A program made the translations under genes and the position numbers. Below are positions 15,023 to 21,826 of a DNA stretch of 21,826 nucleotides, piece by piece; within the stretch, counting starts at the first letter, position 1; every line of letters begins with the position of its first letter. The stretch spans positions 1 through 21,826 of the forward strand of contig URCP01000045.1 in the NCBI GenBank assembly GCA_900546315.1. The letters run 5' to 3'. This DNA is from an uncultured Eubacteriales bacterium. Its GTDB lineage: Bacteria; Bacillota; Clostridia; Oscillospirales; CAG-272. Below the pieces are notes generated by a model. It did not search any database, was not told the origin of the DNA, and saw only the letters and a list, made by a program, of their open reading frames with translations.

Positions 15023-15044
15023 TGTTAATTCCTTTCGTACCGTC

Positions 15045-15224
15045 TTACTTCGTTCTGATCTCCGAACCGATAAGCATACCGACCGCCATTCCGACGCTCA
15101 TGCCGGACGTCATTCCGATTCCGGTCGACATACCGACGCACATACCTATGCACATTCCGATGCACAGCCCGGCAGTCATATGGTCCTTCCCGGACTCCCC
15201 GCCGTTTTGCCTCAATCTTTTCAT
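15045..15224 (-). CDS. 59-residue Gly-Met repeat membrane peptide
   Basis: A short gene first in the operon with the ABC exporter. A polar, basic head (MKRLRQNGGESGKDH) is followed by about 36 residues in which G-M or G-I recurs at a mostly four-residue period (IGMCIGMCVGM, SGMSVGMAVGM) and then a short tail LIGSEIRTK. Such a glycine-zipper pattern predicts a tightly packed transmembrane helix pair. ATG 15224 was chosen because GGGGGA lies at the right distance; the 46 upstream codons in the same frame fall on top of the promoter. Function unknown: it could be an accessory subunit of the transporter, or its cargo. Confidence 0.72.
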   Translation of the reverse strand: MKRLRQNGGESGKDHMTAGLCIGMCIGMCVGMSTGIGMTSGMSVGMAVGMLIGSEIRTK

Positions 15225-15279
15225 ATTATCCCCCGGATAACATATGTTTCGCAACTTTAGTTTTATTTCCTGCAATATA

Positions 15280-15308
15280 ATTATACACCATTCCGACCTG
15301 TTTGTCAA
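15280..15308 (-). promoter_or_regulatory. Promoter of the Gly-Met peptide/ABC exporter operon
   Basis: Minus-strand TTGACA (15308-15303), 17-bp spacer, TATAAT (15285-15280). The leader to ATG 15224 is about 50 bases. Confidence 0.9.
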
Positions 15309-15318
15309 GACCCAGCCG

Positions 15319-15360
15319 CGAAAAAACGACGACCCGGTATGTTTTTTCCGGATCGTCGTC
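15319..15360 (-). terminator. Intrinsic terminator after the DegV/FakB gene
   Basis: On the minus strand GACGACGA-T-CCGG pairs with CCGG-G-TCGTCGT across an AAAAAACATA loop and is followed by six Ts. It insulates the fak operon from the promoter at 15308. Confidence 0.88.
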
Positions 15361-15390
15361 ATATATTTCCTATATATATCGTTTATATCG

Positions 15391-16281
15391 TTATTTCACG
15401 CGTTCTTCGCCGTGGAAGAACACCGAGATCGTACCGGGACCGGTGTGCGACGCGATTATCGTTCCGATGTCGCAGATCTTAATCTCACCCTTGATGTTCG
15501 GGAACTGCTCATGAAGCATCGATACAGTGAGCTCCGCGTCGGCAAGGCAGTTCGAGTGGTTCACGAAGCACTTGCCGGAATAGTTCTCGTGGTCGTCACA
15601 AAGGCGCTTCATCGTCGCGATCGTCTCCTTTATCGCGTTCTTCTTGCCGCGCACCTTCGTGTAGGCGATTATCTTTCCATCAGAGTTTATGCGCATCATC
15701 GGGCAGATATTCAGGATAGCGCCTACGGTCGCCGCCGCTCCGGATATCCTTCCGCCCCTGCGGTAATACTGAAGGTCGGTCGAAAGGAACTGATGGTGTA
15801 TGCGGTTACGGTTCGCGAGAAGCCATTCCGTGACCTCCTCCATGCTCTTTCCCTCGTCCCTGAGGTCAGCCGCGTCGTCGACGAGCATTCCGTAGCCGGT
15901 CGAGCTGCCGAGCGAATCCACGACGGTTATCTTCCTGTCCGGGTACTTCGTTCTCAGCTCTTCCGCCGCCTTCTCGGCATTAGTGACCGACGAGGTCATG
16001 CCGGAGCCGAGCGTCACGTGCAGCACGTCGCCCTTCTTCAGGAGCTCGTCGAAATACTCGAGATATTTCGCGTAGTTGACGGCGGAGGTCTTCGGAAGTC
16101 CGCCCTCCTTCAGCTTGCGATAAAACTCCGGAAGCGCCTCCGGGTCGCGTCCCATGTCGTCAATGCACTCCTCACCGTTTATCACATAAGTGTAGAAGAG
16201 CACCGGTATATCCCTGCCGCTTATATACGAGTACGGCATATCAACCGTCGACTCACAGCTCAGTATGAAATTTCCTGCCAT
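15391..16281 (-). CDS. fakB: DegV family fatty-acid-binding protein (FakB-like)
   Basis: DegV/FakB proteins hold a fatty acid while FakA phosphorylates it, feeding acyl-phosphate to phospholipid synthesis. The 296-residue protein has the DegV fold marks: ILSCESTVDMP at the start, PKTSAVNYAKYLEYFDELL (residues 62-80), VLHVTLGSGMTSSVTNA with the lipid-carboxylate Ser, ITVVDSLGSSTGYGMLV, YYRRGGRISGAAATVGAIL (near 172), and HTGPGTISVFFHG at the end with the conserved His. It starts 23 bases after fakA with an AAAGGA site. The pairing supports a FakB role over a generic DegV label; acyl-chain preference is unknown. Confidence 0.92.
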   Translation of the reverse strand: MAGNFILSCESTVDMPYSYISGRDIPVLFYTYVINGEECIDDMGRDPEALPEFYRKLKEGGLPKTSAVNYAKYLEYFDELLKKGDVLHVTLGSGMTSSVTNAEKAAEELRTKYPDRKITVVDSLGSSTGYGMLVDDAADLRDEGKSMEEVTEWLLANRNRIHHQFLSTDLQYYRRGGRISGAAATVGAILNICPMMRINSDGKIIAYTKVRGKKNAIKETIATMKRLCDDHENYSGKCFVNHSNCLADAELTVSMLHEQFPNIKGEIKICDIGTIIASHTGPGTISVFFHGEERVK

Positions 16282-16304
16282 CCTGTCTTTCCTTTCTGAT
16301 CACT

Positions 16305-17975
16305 TTACTGCAATATAAGATACATATCGTAGATATCCATCCCGCCGTCGATCTCGCAGATCTCAAGCCCGCCGAGGATATCCGCCGCGAGGGTTCTGAA
16401 CTCGTTCTTATCATCCTCGCTGATGCTCTTTCCGTAGATGACGATAAGAAACTCGTTCTCGTCCGAATCCATTCTTTCGAGCAGTGAGGACGCCGCGCCG
16501 GCGATTGTCGGCTCGTCCGCGAGTATTTTCTTTCCGAGGAATCCGATATAGTCCCCTGCCCTGACGTCAACACCGTCGACCGCCGCGTCGCGCACCGCCC
16601 TTGAGACGGTTCCTGTCTTGACGCCGTTCATCGCGTCGCACATCTCGTCAAATATCATGTCGGCGTCGTCCGAGTCGTATGAGAGCATCGACATCACGGC
16701 GTAGCCCTCGCCGATGTTCTTTGTCGGCACGACATAAACGTGCGACTCAGTCCAGAGCTCCGCCGCCTGCTTCGCGGCAAGTATTATGTTCGAGTTGTCC
16801 GGGAGAACGAAGATATTGTCCGCCGACGCCTCCTCGAAAGCCTTCATGAAATCCTCGGTCGACGGGTTGTTCGACTGCCCGCCGTCCACGATACAGTCGG
16901 CTCCGAGCTCGGTGAAGGTCTCCTTTATGCCGTCTCCGGACGCGACCACGACCGCCGCGAACTTCTTTCTTTCCTTCTCCGGCTTCGGCTTTCCGACGAT
17001 CGTCTCGTGGTGCTGGAGGGTCATGTTCTCGATCTTGACCGTCAGGAACTCGCCGTAGCGGTGCATCAGCTCAAGCACCTTCTCAGGCGTCATCGAGTGG
17101 ATATGGAGCTTCACAACCGTTCCGTCCATCAGCAGGACCATAGAGTCGCCGAGAGCCTCGAGATCAGAGCGTATCAGCGACAGATCGAACGCCTGAACGT
17201 CGGTCTTGAGCGAGCTCAGTCTCAGCAGGCACTCCGTGCAGTAGCCGTACACCATCTCGTCGTCGCTTCCGAACAGATCGAGATCGACCGCCTTCGTCGC
17301 CGAGGACGCGCGCACCTCCGGAATCTGCGTCCCGGTGGTGACATCCTCTCCGCGGAGGCCGCGGACGACACCGTCGAGTATCGCGAGCAGCCCCGCTCCG
17401 CCGCTGTCGACAACCCCCGCCTGCTTCAGCACCGGAAGGAGCTCCGGAGTGCGTCTCAGCGACGCGTTCATCTCCTCAAGGCAGTCGTCAGCAATGTCGA
17501 TAAGCCCGCTCTCCTCGCTGAGGTTTCTGAAAATACTCTCCATGGCGTCCCTCGCGACGGTGAGGATCGTGCCCTCGACCGGCTTCGCGACCGCCGTATA
17601 CGCGCGCTCGACGCCGCATCTTATAGCCGCCGCGACCTGCCCCGGAGTGGCGCTCTCAAGCCCGGAAAAGCCCGCCGCTATCCCCGCGAAGAGCTGTGAC
17701 AGGATGACGCCGGAATTCCCGCGGGCGCTCATCAGCATCCCGGAAGCGAGCGTTTCAGCCGCCCTCGAGAGCTCATCCGACGGCGATCTCGTGAGCGCGG
17801 CATAACCGCCGCTCAGTGTCAGATACATATTTTCGCCCGTGTCCCCGTCGGGTATCGGAAAGACATTGAGCGCGTTTATTTCATCGACCTTAGCAGCGAG
17901 CCCCGCGGTTCCGCAGCCGATAAGTTTCGTGAACAGGACGCCGTCAAGCAGCGAAGTCTCCATTTGTATAACCAT
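16305..17975 (-). CDS. fakA: Fatty acid kinase FakA (DhaL domain protein)
   Basis: FakA phosphorylates FakB-bound fatty acids with ATP. The 556-residue length is usual. The N-terminal DhaL domain (residues 10-210) carries NVFPIPDGDTGENMYLT with the metal-binding Asp residues (43-49), LASGMLMSARGNSGVILSQ and AGVVDSGGAGLLAILDG. The middle domain includes GYCTECLLRL (Cys pair) and VVKLHIHSMTPEKVLE; the C-terminal DegV-like domain has VVVASGDGI, GGQSNNPSTEDF, LPDNSNIILAAKQAAEL and VPTKNIGEGYAVM. The first ATG (17975) has a poor ribosome binding site; a second ATG 12 bases on is also possible. The order fakA-fakB under one promoter forms a functional unit. Confidence 0.95.
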   Translation of the reverse strand: MVIQMETSLLDGVLFTKLIGCGTAGLAAKVDEINALNVFPIPDGDTGENMYLTLSGGYAALTRSPSDELSRAAETLASGMLMSARGNSGVILSQLFAGIAAGFSGLESATPGQVAAAIRCGVERAYTAVAKPVEGTILTVARDAMESIFRNLSEESGLIDIADDCLEEMNASLRRTPELLPVLKQAGVVDSGGAGLLAILDGVVRGLRGEDVTTGTQIPEVRASSATKAVDLDLFGSDDEMVYGYCTECLLRLSSLKTDVQAFDLSLIRSDLEALGDSMVLLMDGTVVKLHIHSMTPEKVLELMHRYGEFLTVKIENMTLQHHETIVGKPKPEKERKKFAAVVVASGDGIKETFTELGADCIVDGGQSNNPSTEDFMKAFEEASADNIFVLPDNSNIILAAKQAAELWTESHVYVVPTKNIGEGYAVMSMLSYDSDDADMIFDEMCDAMNGVKTGTVSRAVRDAAVDGVDVRAGDYIGFLGKKILADEPTIAGAASSLLERMDSDENEFLIVIYGKSISEDDKNEFRTLAADILGGLEICEIDGGMDIYDMYLILQ

Positions 17976-18069
17976 CTCACTTGACGCGAAAAAGTTTCCG
18001 CGCCATATCCTTTCATTTCAAGAAATATGCGGACAGCGCACGCCGCCCATAATAATCCATCATATATAT

Positions 18070-18098
18070 ATTGTACACTTTCCGCGGCGATTTTACAA
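18070..18098 (-). promoter_or_regulatory. Promoter of the fakA-fakB operon
   Basis: Minus-strand TTGTAA (18098-18093), 17-bp spacer, TACAAT (18075-18070). The leader is about 90 bases. The rest of the 17976-18213 spacer holds no further gene that I can support. Confidence 0.75.
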
Positions 18099-18213
18099 GG
18101 GGCAAAAGACATTTTCCGACGCGCGGCGGCAAATTTCAGCACTTGTGCCATATTGAGCCAATTTTGCGGCAAATGTGATGACTATATTAACGAAGCATTT
18201 TGGCACGTTTCTG

Positions 18214-19067
18214 TCACGAAAGGTAGCTTATCAAAGCCGGAAGCTTCTCTTCCGCCGCTTTTCTGCCGAGATCATAGGCTTGGCGCAGCTTTTCCGGGTC
18301 CTTCTCTACACGCCTCACCGGGATATCATCCTCCGGACGGATTACGAAAAGTCTGCCCGCCGCCTCTTTTTCCGCGATCAGGTCAAGCTCCCTGTTATAC
18401 ATTATGTGCCGTTCCGCTATCGTTTTTACAAGCTCAGGGTATTTTTTGTATTTTGCGCGGATGAGCGGCATCATGTCGTTCGGTTTCTTGCGGTAGCCCA
18501 TCGGACGGGTCAGCACCGCGACGTTCCGGTCGTATCCGATGCTCTCGAAATACTCCACCGGTATTGAATCCGCGAGCCCTCCGTCGAGATATTTCTCCCC
18601 GTCGATCTCCACCATCCGCGACACGAGCGGCAGGGACGCCGACGCGCGTATCCAGTCGAAGAGATGGTCGTTCCGCCCCGTGTACTCGTGATAGACCGCC
18701 TTTCCGGTCGAAACGTCGGTGCAGACGACACAGAACTTCATTCCGCTCTTCTCGTATGTGTCAAAATCAAACGGATCCAGCTCGAGCGGCACCTCTCCGT
18801 AACAGAAATCCGTACTGTAGATATTGCCCGTTCGCAGCAGCACGCGGACGCCGCAGTAACGCTTGTCCCGGCAGTATTTCGTGTTGTATCTGAGCACCCG
18901 TCCGATCTGCCCGGATTTATAATTACACCCGAACGCCGCGCCCGCTGACACGCCTATCGCGCCGTCGAACGCGACTTTATTCTCCATGAGAACGTCCATG
19001 ACTCCCGCCGTGAACAGCCCGCGCATGGCTCCGCCCTCGAGTATCAGTCCCTTTTTAATCTTTCCAT
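18214..19067 (-). CDS. Patatin-like phospholipase (YjjU type), start region out of frame
   Basis: A Ser-Asp lipid acyl hydrolase. GVSAGA holds the nucleophile (Ser 27 counted from the ATG at 19026) and YLDGGLADSIPV the catalytic Asp (near 148); LAEPL-type helices and a C-terminal basic stretch fit YjjU-like proteins. The oxyanion loop GGAMRG begins upstream of the ATG at 19026, so that ATG is probably not the true start. The frame reads back through KKGLILEGGA without a standard start. An ATG at 19067 has AAAGGA at ideal spacing and reads MERLK in the other frame, stopping at 19044. One extra A in the AAAAA run at 19052-19056 would join them as MERLKKGLILEGGAMRG, the normal beginning for this family. 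Confidence 0.85.
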
Positions 19068-19198
19068 AACCAATCCTTTCCTCTTCACGATATATGATAT
19101 CACGCCGCGGGGGCGCGTATCAAGCCGCGATGGTAAATTTTTCGTGAACTGAATTCCCAAAAGTTTATAATTAACATCTACAAATGTCATTTTGCGTA

Positions 19199-19227
19199 TT
19201 GACTTTACATTCATAGTATGATATAAT
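19199..19227 (+). promoter_or_regulatory. Promoter of the membrane-anchored protein gene at 19267
   Basis: TTGACT (19199-19204), 17-bp spacer, TATAAT (19222-19227) with extended -10 TGA. Confidence 0.85.
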
Positions 19228-19266
19228 GGAAGCAGAACCGGAATCTCACGAAAGGCAGGGCGTAAA

Positions 19267-20157
19267 ATGAAGAAATACGTAATACGCACCCTTCTGCTGA
19301 TCCTCCTCGCGATCTCCGGCGTGTATCTGATCTACACGCTGTCCGCCGCGGCGTACGCGATGAAAAAGGAGCCGCAGACCCTGTACGCACCCGAATCGGA
19401 CAACAGCGTCGAAGACCACATCCTGCGCATCCACGCGTGGGTGAACGAGCCGGACGACGCCGGAAGCGAGGTCCGGAAGCCCGCGGAACTTAATGAAAAG
19501 GAGCCCGTGTATGTCGGCAGGCTCAAGTGTCTGACCCCTCTCTCAGAGCTCTTTAGAGAGTACCCGAACGAGATATACGACGGCGTCCTCATTTACACGG
19601 AATCACATGACAACGCCGATTTTGCTTTTGACGACCCGGTCATCACGCTTGAGTACGACGGGAGAATAGAGTGCAGGTACTCGCTCGACGTCGGCGATGG
19701 GCTTCTTTACTACGGGAAGACTAAGAATTATATGCCGGAGAGCCTGTCTTTACGCTCGTCAACTGTTTACGGGAACCGCTCTGTCACGGTAGTGCCGTAC
19801 GTGCGCGGTCTTAACGGTATCGAGGAGATGGTCTCGCGGGTCCACAGCGAAATGGCGGAGTACAACAGCATCGAAAGGGTAAGTCTCCTCGAGGTCTGCC
19901 CCGACCTTCCCGCCACGCTTGATCAAGTAATAGGCGACAGAATAACGCTTCACATACTCGTCAATTGCTACGACAACCTCGACGAGAAAAAGGTAAACGC
20001 ATCGGCGGACATAAAGATCACGTACTTTCTCCCGCAGAACGTCAATTTCATATCGATCATCCGAAGCGGGCACGGCGAAGCGCTGTCCGTCCGCGACCTA
20101 TCGACATACATAAAGCTTGAGGTCGTCGATTATCAGCAGATCGCGGCGGAAAACTGA
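19267..20157 (+). CDS. Membrane-anchored extracellular protein of unknown function
   Basis: I do not recognise a family. The 296-residue product begins MKKYVIRTLLLILLAISGVYLIYTLS (two parts), a basic end and one hydrophobic helix (residues 6-30) with no lipobox, so it is likely a signal anchor with the rest outside. The outer part is mixed alpha/beta and acidic, with two Cys at about residues 80 and 137 and stretches such as YDGVLIYTESHDNADFAFDD and a C-terminal VRDLSTYIKLEVVDYQQIAAEN. AAAGG lies 12 bases before ATG. It has its own promoter and stands alone on the plus strand between minus-strand genes. Confidence 0.75.
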   Translation: MKKYVIRTLLLILLAISGVYLIYTLSAAAYAMKKEPQTLYAPESDNSVEDHILRIHAWVNEPDDAGSEVRKPAELNEKEPVYVGRLKCLTPLSELFREYPNEIYDGVLIYTESHDNADFAFDDPVITLEYDGRIECRYSLDVGDGLLYYGKTKNYMPESLSLRSSTVYGNRSVTVVPYVRGLNGIEEMVSRVHSEMAEYNSIERVSLLEVCPDLPATLDQVIGDRITLHILVNCYDNLDEKKVNASADIKITYFLPQNVNFISIIRSGHGEALSVRDLSTYIKLEVVDYQQIAAEN

Positions 20158-20169
20158 GAACCGAATAGA

Positions 20170-20193
20170 GGGATGACCGCAGACGGTCATCCC
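20170..20193. terminator. Stem-loop between convergent genes
   Basis: A perfect 10-bp stem GGGATGACCG/CGGTCATCCC with a CAGA loop lies 12 bases after the stop at 20157. No T run follows directly on either strand, so termination strength is uncertain. Confidence 0.55.
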
Positions 20194-20199
20194 CAAACT

Positions 20200-20604
20200 T
20201 CATCTTTTTTTCCTGACTTCGGGCAGTCCGTCGTACATTTCTGTCACGAGCCGGCGGAGGAACTCGCTGTCATCGACCCGGTCGACGAGCAGCATTTCCT
20301 TAGGGATACACTGAATAAATCGGGTTTTCGCGGAAAAAAGGCTTGGATTTATGGGCTTTTTTCCGCGAAAACAACCTTAAATCAGTGTTTCCTTAGCTCC
20401 AGGATACGGCGCCTCACGCGCGGCGTCCGGTATCAGCTCCAGCGCGGCGGGTATCGGCTTCACAAGCAGTCTGTCGTCATAAATCCCGCCGAACAGCCTG
20501 CCGCCGATGTAGAGAAGGTATTCACCCATCATCGCCCTGTGCTCGATACCCAGTTCCGACAGCTGGTCGAGGATAAAATCGAGATAGCCTTTGCTTGATG
20601 GCAT
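20200..20604 (-). pseudogene. TfoX N-terminal-domain gene interrupted by a 93-bp palindromic insertion
   Basis: The front part (72 codons from ATG 20604) reads PSSKGYLDFILDQLSELGIEHRAMMGEYLLYIGG in two parts, then GIYDDRLLVKPIPAALELIPDA and YPGAKE, all typical of the TfoX N-terminal domain (DNA-binding/competence regulator fold, often free-standing in Clostridia). It then runs into ACACTGATTTAA, a stop inside the insertion. Beyond the insertion the same frame resumes with MLLVDRVDDSEFLRRLVTEMYDGLPEVRKKR and TGA at 20202-20200. Removing 20388-20296 (93 bases, 31 codons) restores a 103-residue protein of normal family length. AAGGAG lies inside the end of the glycosidase gene, four bases upstream, so the two are co-translated. 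The truncated product (75 residues) lacks the last helices. Confidence 0.9.
20296..20388. mobile_element. 93-bp MITE-like palindromic insertion
   Basis: The segment is bounded by two copies of CTAAGGAAA (read on the minus strand; plus-strand TTTCCTTAG at 20295-20303 and 20388-20396). Its ends are inverted repeats (ACACTGAATAAAT and ACACTGATTTAA, read inward), and the core is a perfect 17-bp stem: GTTTTCGCGGAAAAAAG (20324-20340) with CTTTTTTCCGCGAAAAC (20356-20372) around a 15-base loop. No coding capacity. The T runs on both sides of the stem make it also a potential terminator in both directions. A smaller related palindrome lies at 5250-5277. Confidence 0.8.
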
Positions 20605-20608
20605 TCTT

Positions 20609-21586
20609 TCACTCCTTCCACTCGATGTTCATGTGAACATTGCAGCTGAACGGCGCGGTCCTTTCCGGAAGTATCGCGGTGAAAAATACCCGCGGCTTAT
20701 CGTCCTCGATGTAAAGGAACGGTCGCTCCATGCGGTAAAGCAGCTTCTTCCCCTCTCCTTCGAAGTCCATGACTCTCGAGCGGAAGAACATCGGCTCGGC
20801 AGGCTTCCAATCAACGCCGTTATCCGACACAAACCGTATCATCGAGCGGAAAATATCGTGAATATAAAAGTTCCCCATATCCTTCAGCAGGCAGTAAATC
20901 TTCCCTCCCTGACTGTACACATACGGGTCCTCCGCCGCGAACATCTCTCCGGGGACGTCGAAGATCGGCACGTCCATCCGCTCCCACGGTCCCGCCGGAT
21001 GATCGGCAAACGCCGCGGCTATACGCACCTTTCCGTCATGCGGGGGAAGATCGGACCAGCACTTGTAGATCATGATGAGCCTTCCGTCCGGGCGCCTGCA
21101 AACGCTCGGGTTCGTCGTGCCGGACTCGTCGAACATTCCGGGGCGGCTGCCGAAGAGCGGCTCATCTGATCTCATCCACTCTCCCATCGGGTCGACCGCG
21201 GACGCGAGACCGACTCTCTGATTCGACGTATGTACAGAATAATTTCCATCCCCGCAGTTCCCGCTGTAGTAGAGCCAGAATCTGCCGTCGTCGTAAAAAA
21301 CGTACGGGTTATGCACCGAATCGCGGTCCCAGCCGTTCTCCTTTCCGGAGCCCTCGAAAATGATCCCGCGGAACTCATATTTCCCGTCCGGCTCGTCCGC
21401 GACGGCGTAACCGACCTTGGAATGCGTCGCCCAGCCGTACTCGAAGCCCCACTTTTCCTCCCACATCGAGACAAACATATGACACCTGCCGTCAGGCGTC
21501 CTGACCATGCTGCCGCACCAGACGAACCATCCGGGCACGCTGACGATCTGCTCTTTTTTTACCGGACTGAAAGAAAAACCTCTCAT
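20609..21586 (-). CDS. GH43/GH32-like beta-propeller glycosidase
   Basis: A 325-residue protein without signal peptide, so cytoplasmic. Repeated blade-like elements support a five-bladed propeller: WCGSMVRTPDGRCHMFVSMW, KVGYAVADEPDGKYEF, NPYVFYDDGRFWLYYSGN, GLASAVDPMGEWMRSDEPLF, TNPSVCRRPDGRLIMIYK, IAAAFADHPAGPWERMD, EDPYVYSQGGKIYCLLKD and RFVSDNGVDWKPAEPMFF. WDRDSVHNPYVF and AAEDPYVY hold plausible catalytic Asp and Glu. It probably trims oligosaccharides inside the cell; substrate unknown. ATG 21586 is two bases after the upstream stop with GAGGTGA as ribosome binding site, and its end overlaps the ribosome binding site of the TfoX-domain gene. Confidence 0.84.
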   Translation of the reverse strand: MRGFSFSPVKKEQIVSVPGWFVWCGSMVRTPDGRCHMFVSMWEEKWGFEYGWATHSKVGYAVADEPDGKYEFRGIIFEGSGKENGWDRDSVHNPYVFYDDGRFWLYYSGNCGDGNYSVHTSNQRVGLASAVDPMGEWMRSDEPLFGSRPGMFDESGTTNPSVCRRPDGRLIMIYKCWSDLPPHDGKVRIAAAFADHPAGPWERMDVPIFDVPGEMFAAEDPYVYSQGGKIYCLLKDMGNFYIHDIFRSMIRFVSDNGVDWKPAEPMFFRSRVMDFEGEGKKLLYRMERPFLYIEDDKPRVFFTAILPERTAPFSCNVHMNIEWKE

Positions 21587-21587
21587 T

Positions 21588-21826
21588 TCATCTCACCTCG
21601 ATATCGGCAAATACAGGGGAATGGTCAGTCGCGTCGAGCGCGTCCTGATCGGTCACAACGATATATCTTTCAGCGGCGGTTCTGTTCTCCGCGCCGATGT
21701 GATCTATCGACTTCTCCCACGTGTCGTTTGTCATGCTTCCGTGGAAGAGTCGGTCTTCGCCTCTGACCGGGTCGCCGTGCCATGACGATATTTCAGAGCG
21801 CTCGGAGGAAACCTCGCGCACCGGGA
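21588..21826 (-). CDS. Endonuclease/exonuclease/phosphatase family protein, C-terminal part
   Basis: The last 79 codons of a gene that continues beyond the window. KSIDHIGA and DATDHSPVFADIEV match the two C-terminal active-site motifs of the endonuclease/exonuclease/phosphatase fold (the D-H metal/proton pair and the S/T-D-H catalytic His). Members cleave phosphodiesters in nucleic acids, lipids or small molecules, and the N-terminal part that would separate them is missing. A GTG codon at 21821 lies within the frame and is probably internal. The stop is one base away from the glycosidase start codon, so these genes form one operon. Confidence 0.8.
   Translation of the reverse strand, partial: PVREVSSERSEISSWHGDPVRGEDRLFHGSMTNDTWEKSIDHIGAENRTAAERYIVVTDQDALDATDHSPVFADIEVR

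Noticed and set aside
15244..16299. 351-codon plus-strand open frame
   Set aside because: It lies antisense to the DegV/FakB gene and its terminator. Composition and lack of start signals mark it as a shadow.
16740..17699. 319-codon plus-strand open frame
   Set aside because: It is antisense to fakA, whose domains are clear across the same bases.
17876..18172. 98-codon minus-strand open frame in the fakA leader
   Set aside because: It overlaps the fakA start in another frame and crosses its promoter; no ribosome binding site or family similarity.
18130..18190. CGGCAAAT direct repeats and a GTGCCATATTGAGCCA stretch suggesting a CRP/FNR-type site
   Set aside because: The half-sites are not symmetric enough, and the stretch lies upstream of the -35 box of fakA with no supporting comparison.
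1..21826. CRISPR array, integrase, phage or secondary-metabolite cluster
   Set aside because: No regularly spaced direct repeats, integrase, capsid or synthase genes are visible on either strand.

Overview
The window looks like the chromosome of an uncultured gut-type Clostridia member (Bacillota, probably Oscillospirales; this placement is an inference). The grounds are sigma-A promoters with near-perfect -35/-10 boxes and frequent extended -10 (TGn), AAGGAGG-type ribosome binding sites, FMN and SAM-I riboswitches in front of ribU and metK, a YolD/UvrX-type Y-polymerase pair, a FakA/FakB pair, and a moderately GC-rich coding bias with AT-rich spacers. There is no rRNA, CRISPR array, phage module or transposase.

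Layout, left to right. (1) 1-3541, plus strand, housekeeping: the 3' end of tuf; an FMN riboswitch with terminator controlling ribU; a small COG2426-type membrane protein with its own promoter; a SAM-I riboswitch with terminator controlling metK; a tRNA-Lys(UUU) with its own promoter and terminator. (2) 3648-5840, minus strand: a flavodoxin, then a sigma-70-like factor with a long C-terminal extension that includes a predicted winged helix. (3) 6023-6853, plus strand: a secreted acidic protein of unknown function. (4) 10902-6857, minus strand: five abutting or overlapping genes (AlkZ/HTH_42-like protein with a QAQ motif, GNAT acetyltransferase, P-loop kinase, Y-family polymerase, YolD). They follow a strong promoter with a GAAC-N4-GTTC LexA-like palindrome just downstream of it, so the group reads as a DNA-damage or genotoxin-response operon. 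(5) 15224-11057, minus strand: a 59-residue Gly-Met repeat membrane peptide, an ABC ATPase and its permease, then hcp. The hcp leader can fold so that its ribosome binding site lies in a stem followed by a T run. (6) 17975-15391, minus strand: FakA and FakB (fatty acid kinase and carrier). (7) 19067-18214, minus strand: a patatin-like lipase whose start region is out of frame by one base. (8) 19267-20157, plus strand: a membrane-anchored protein of unknown function. (9) 21826-20200, minus strand: the end of an endonuclease/exonuclease/phosphatase-family gene, a GH43-like beta-propeller glycosidase, and a TfoX N-terminal-domain gene.

The clearest discovery is in region 9. The TfoX-domain gene is split by a 93-bp palindromic insertion flanked by the direct repeat CTAAGGAAA. 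Deleting exactly 93 bp restores a continuous TfoX-type reading frame of 103 residues. The insertion ends share sequence with a 28-bp palindrome at 5250-5277, 15 kb away, upstream of the sigma-factor gene, so the two are probably members of one MITE-like repeat family.
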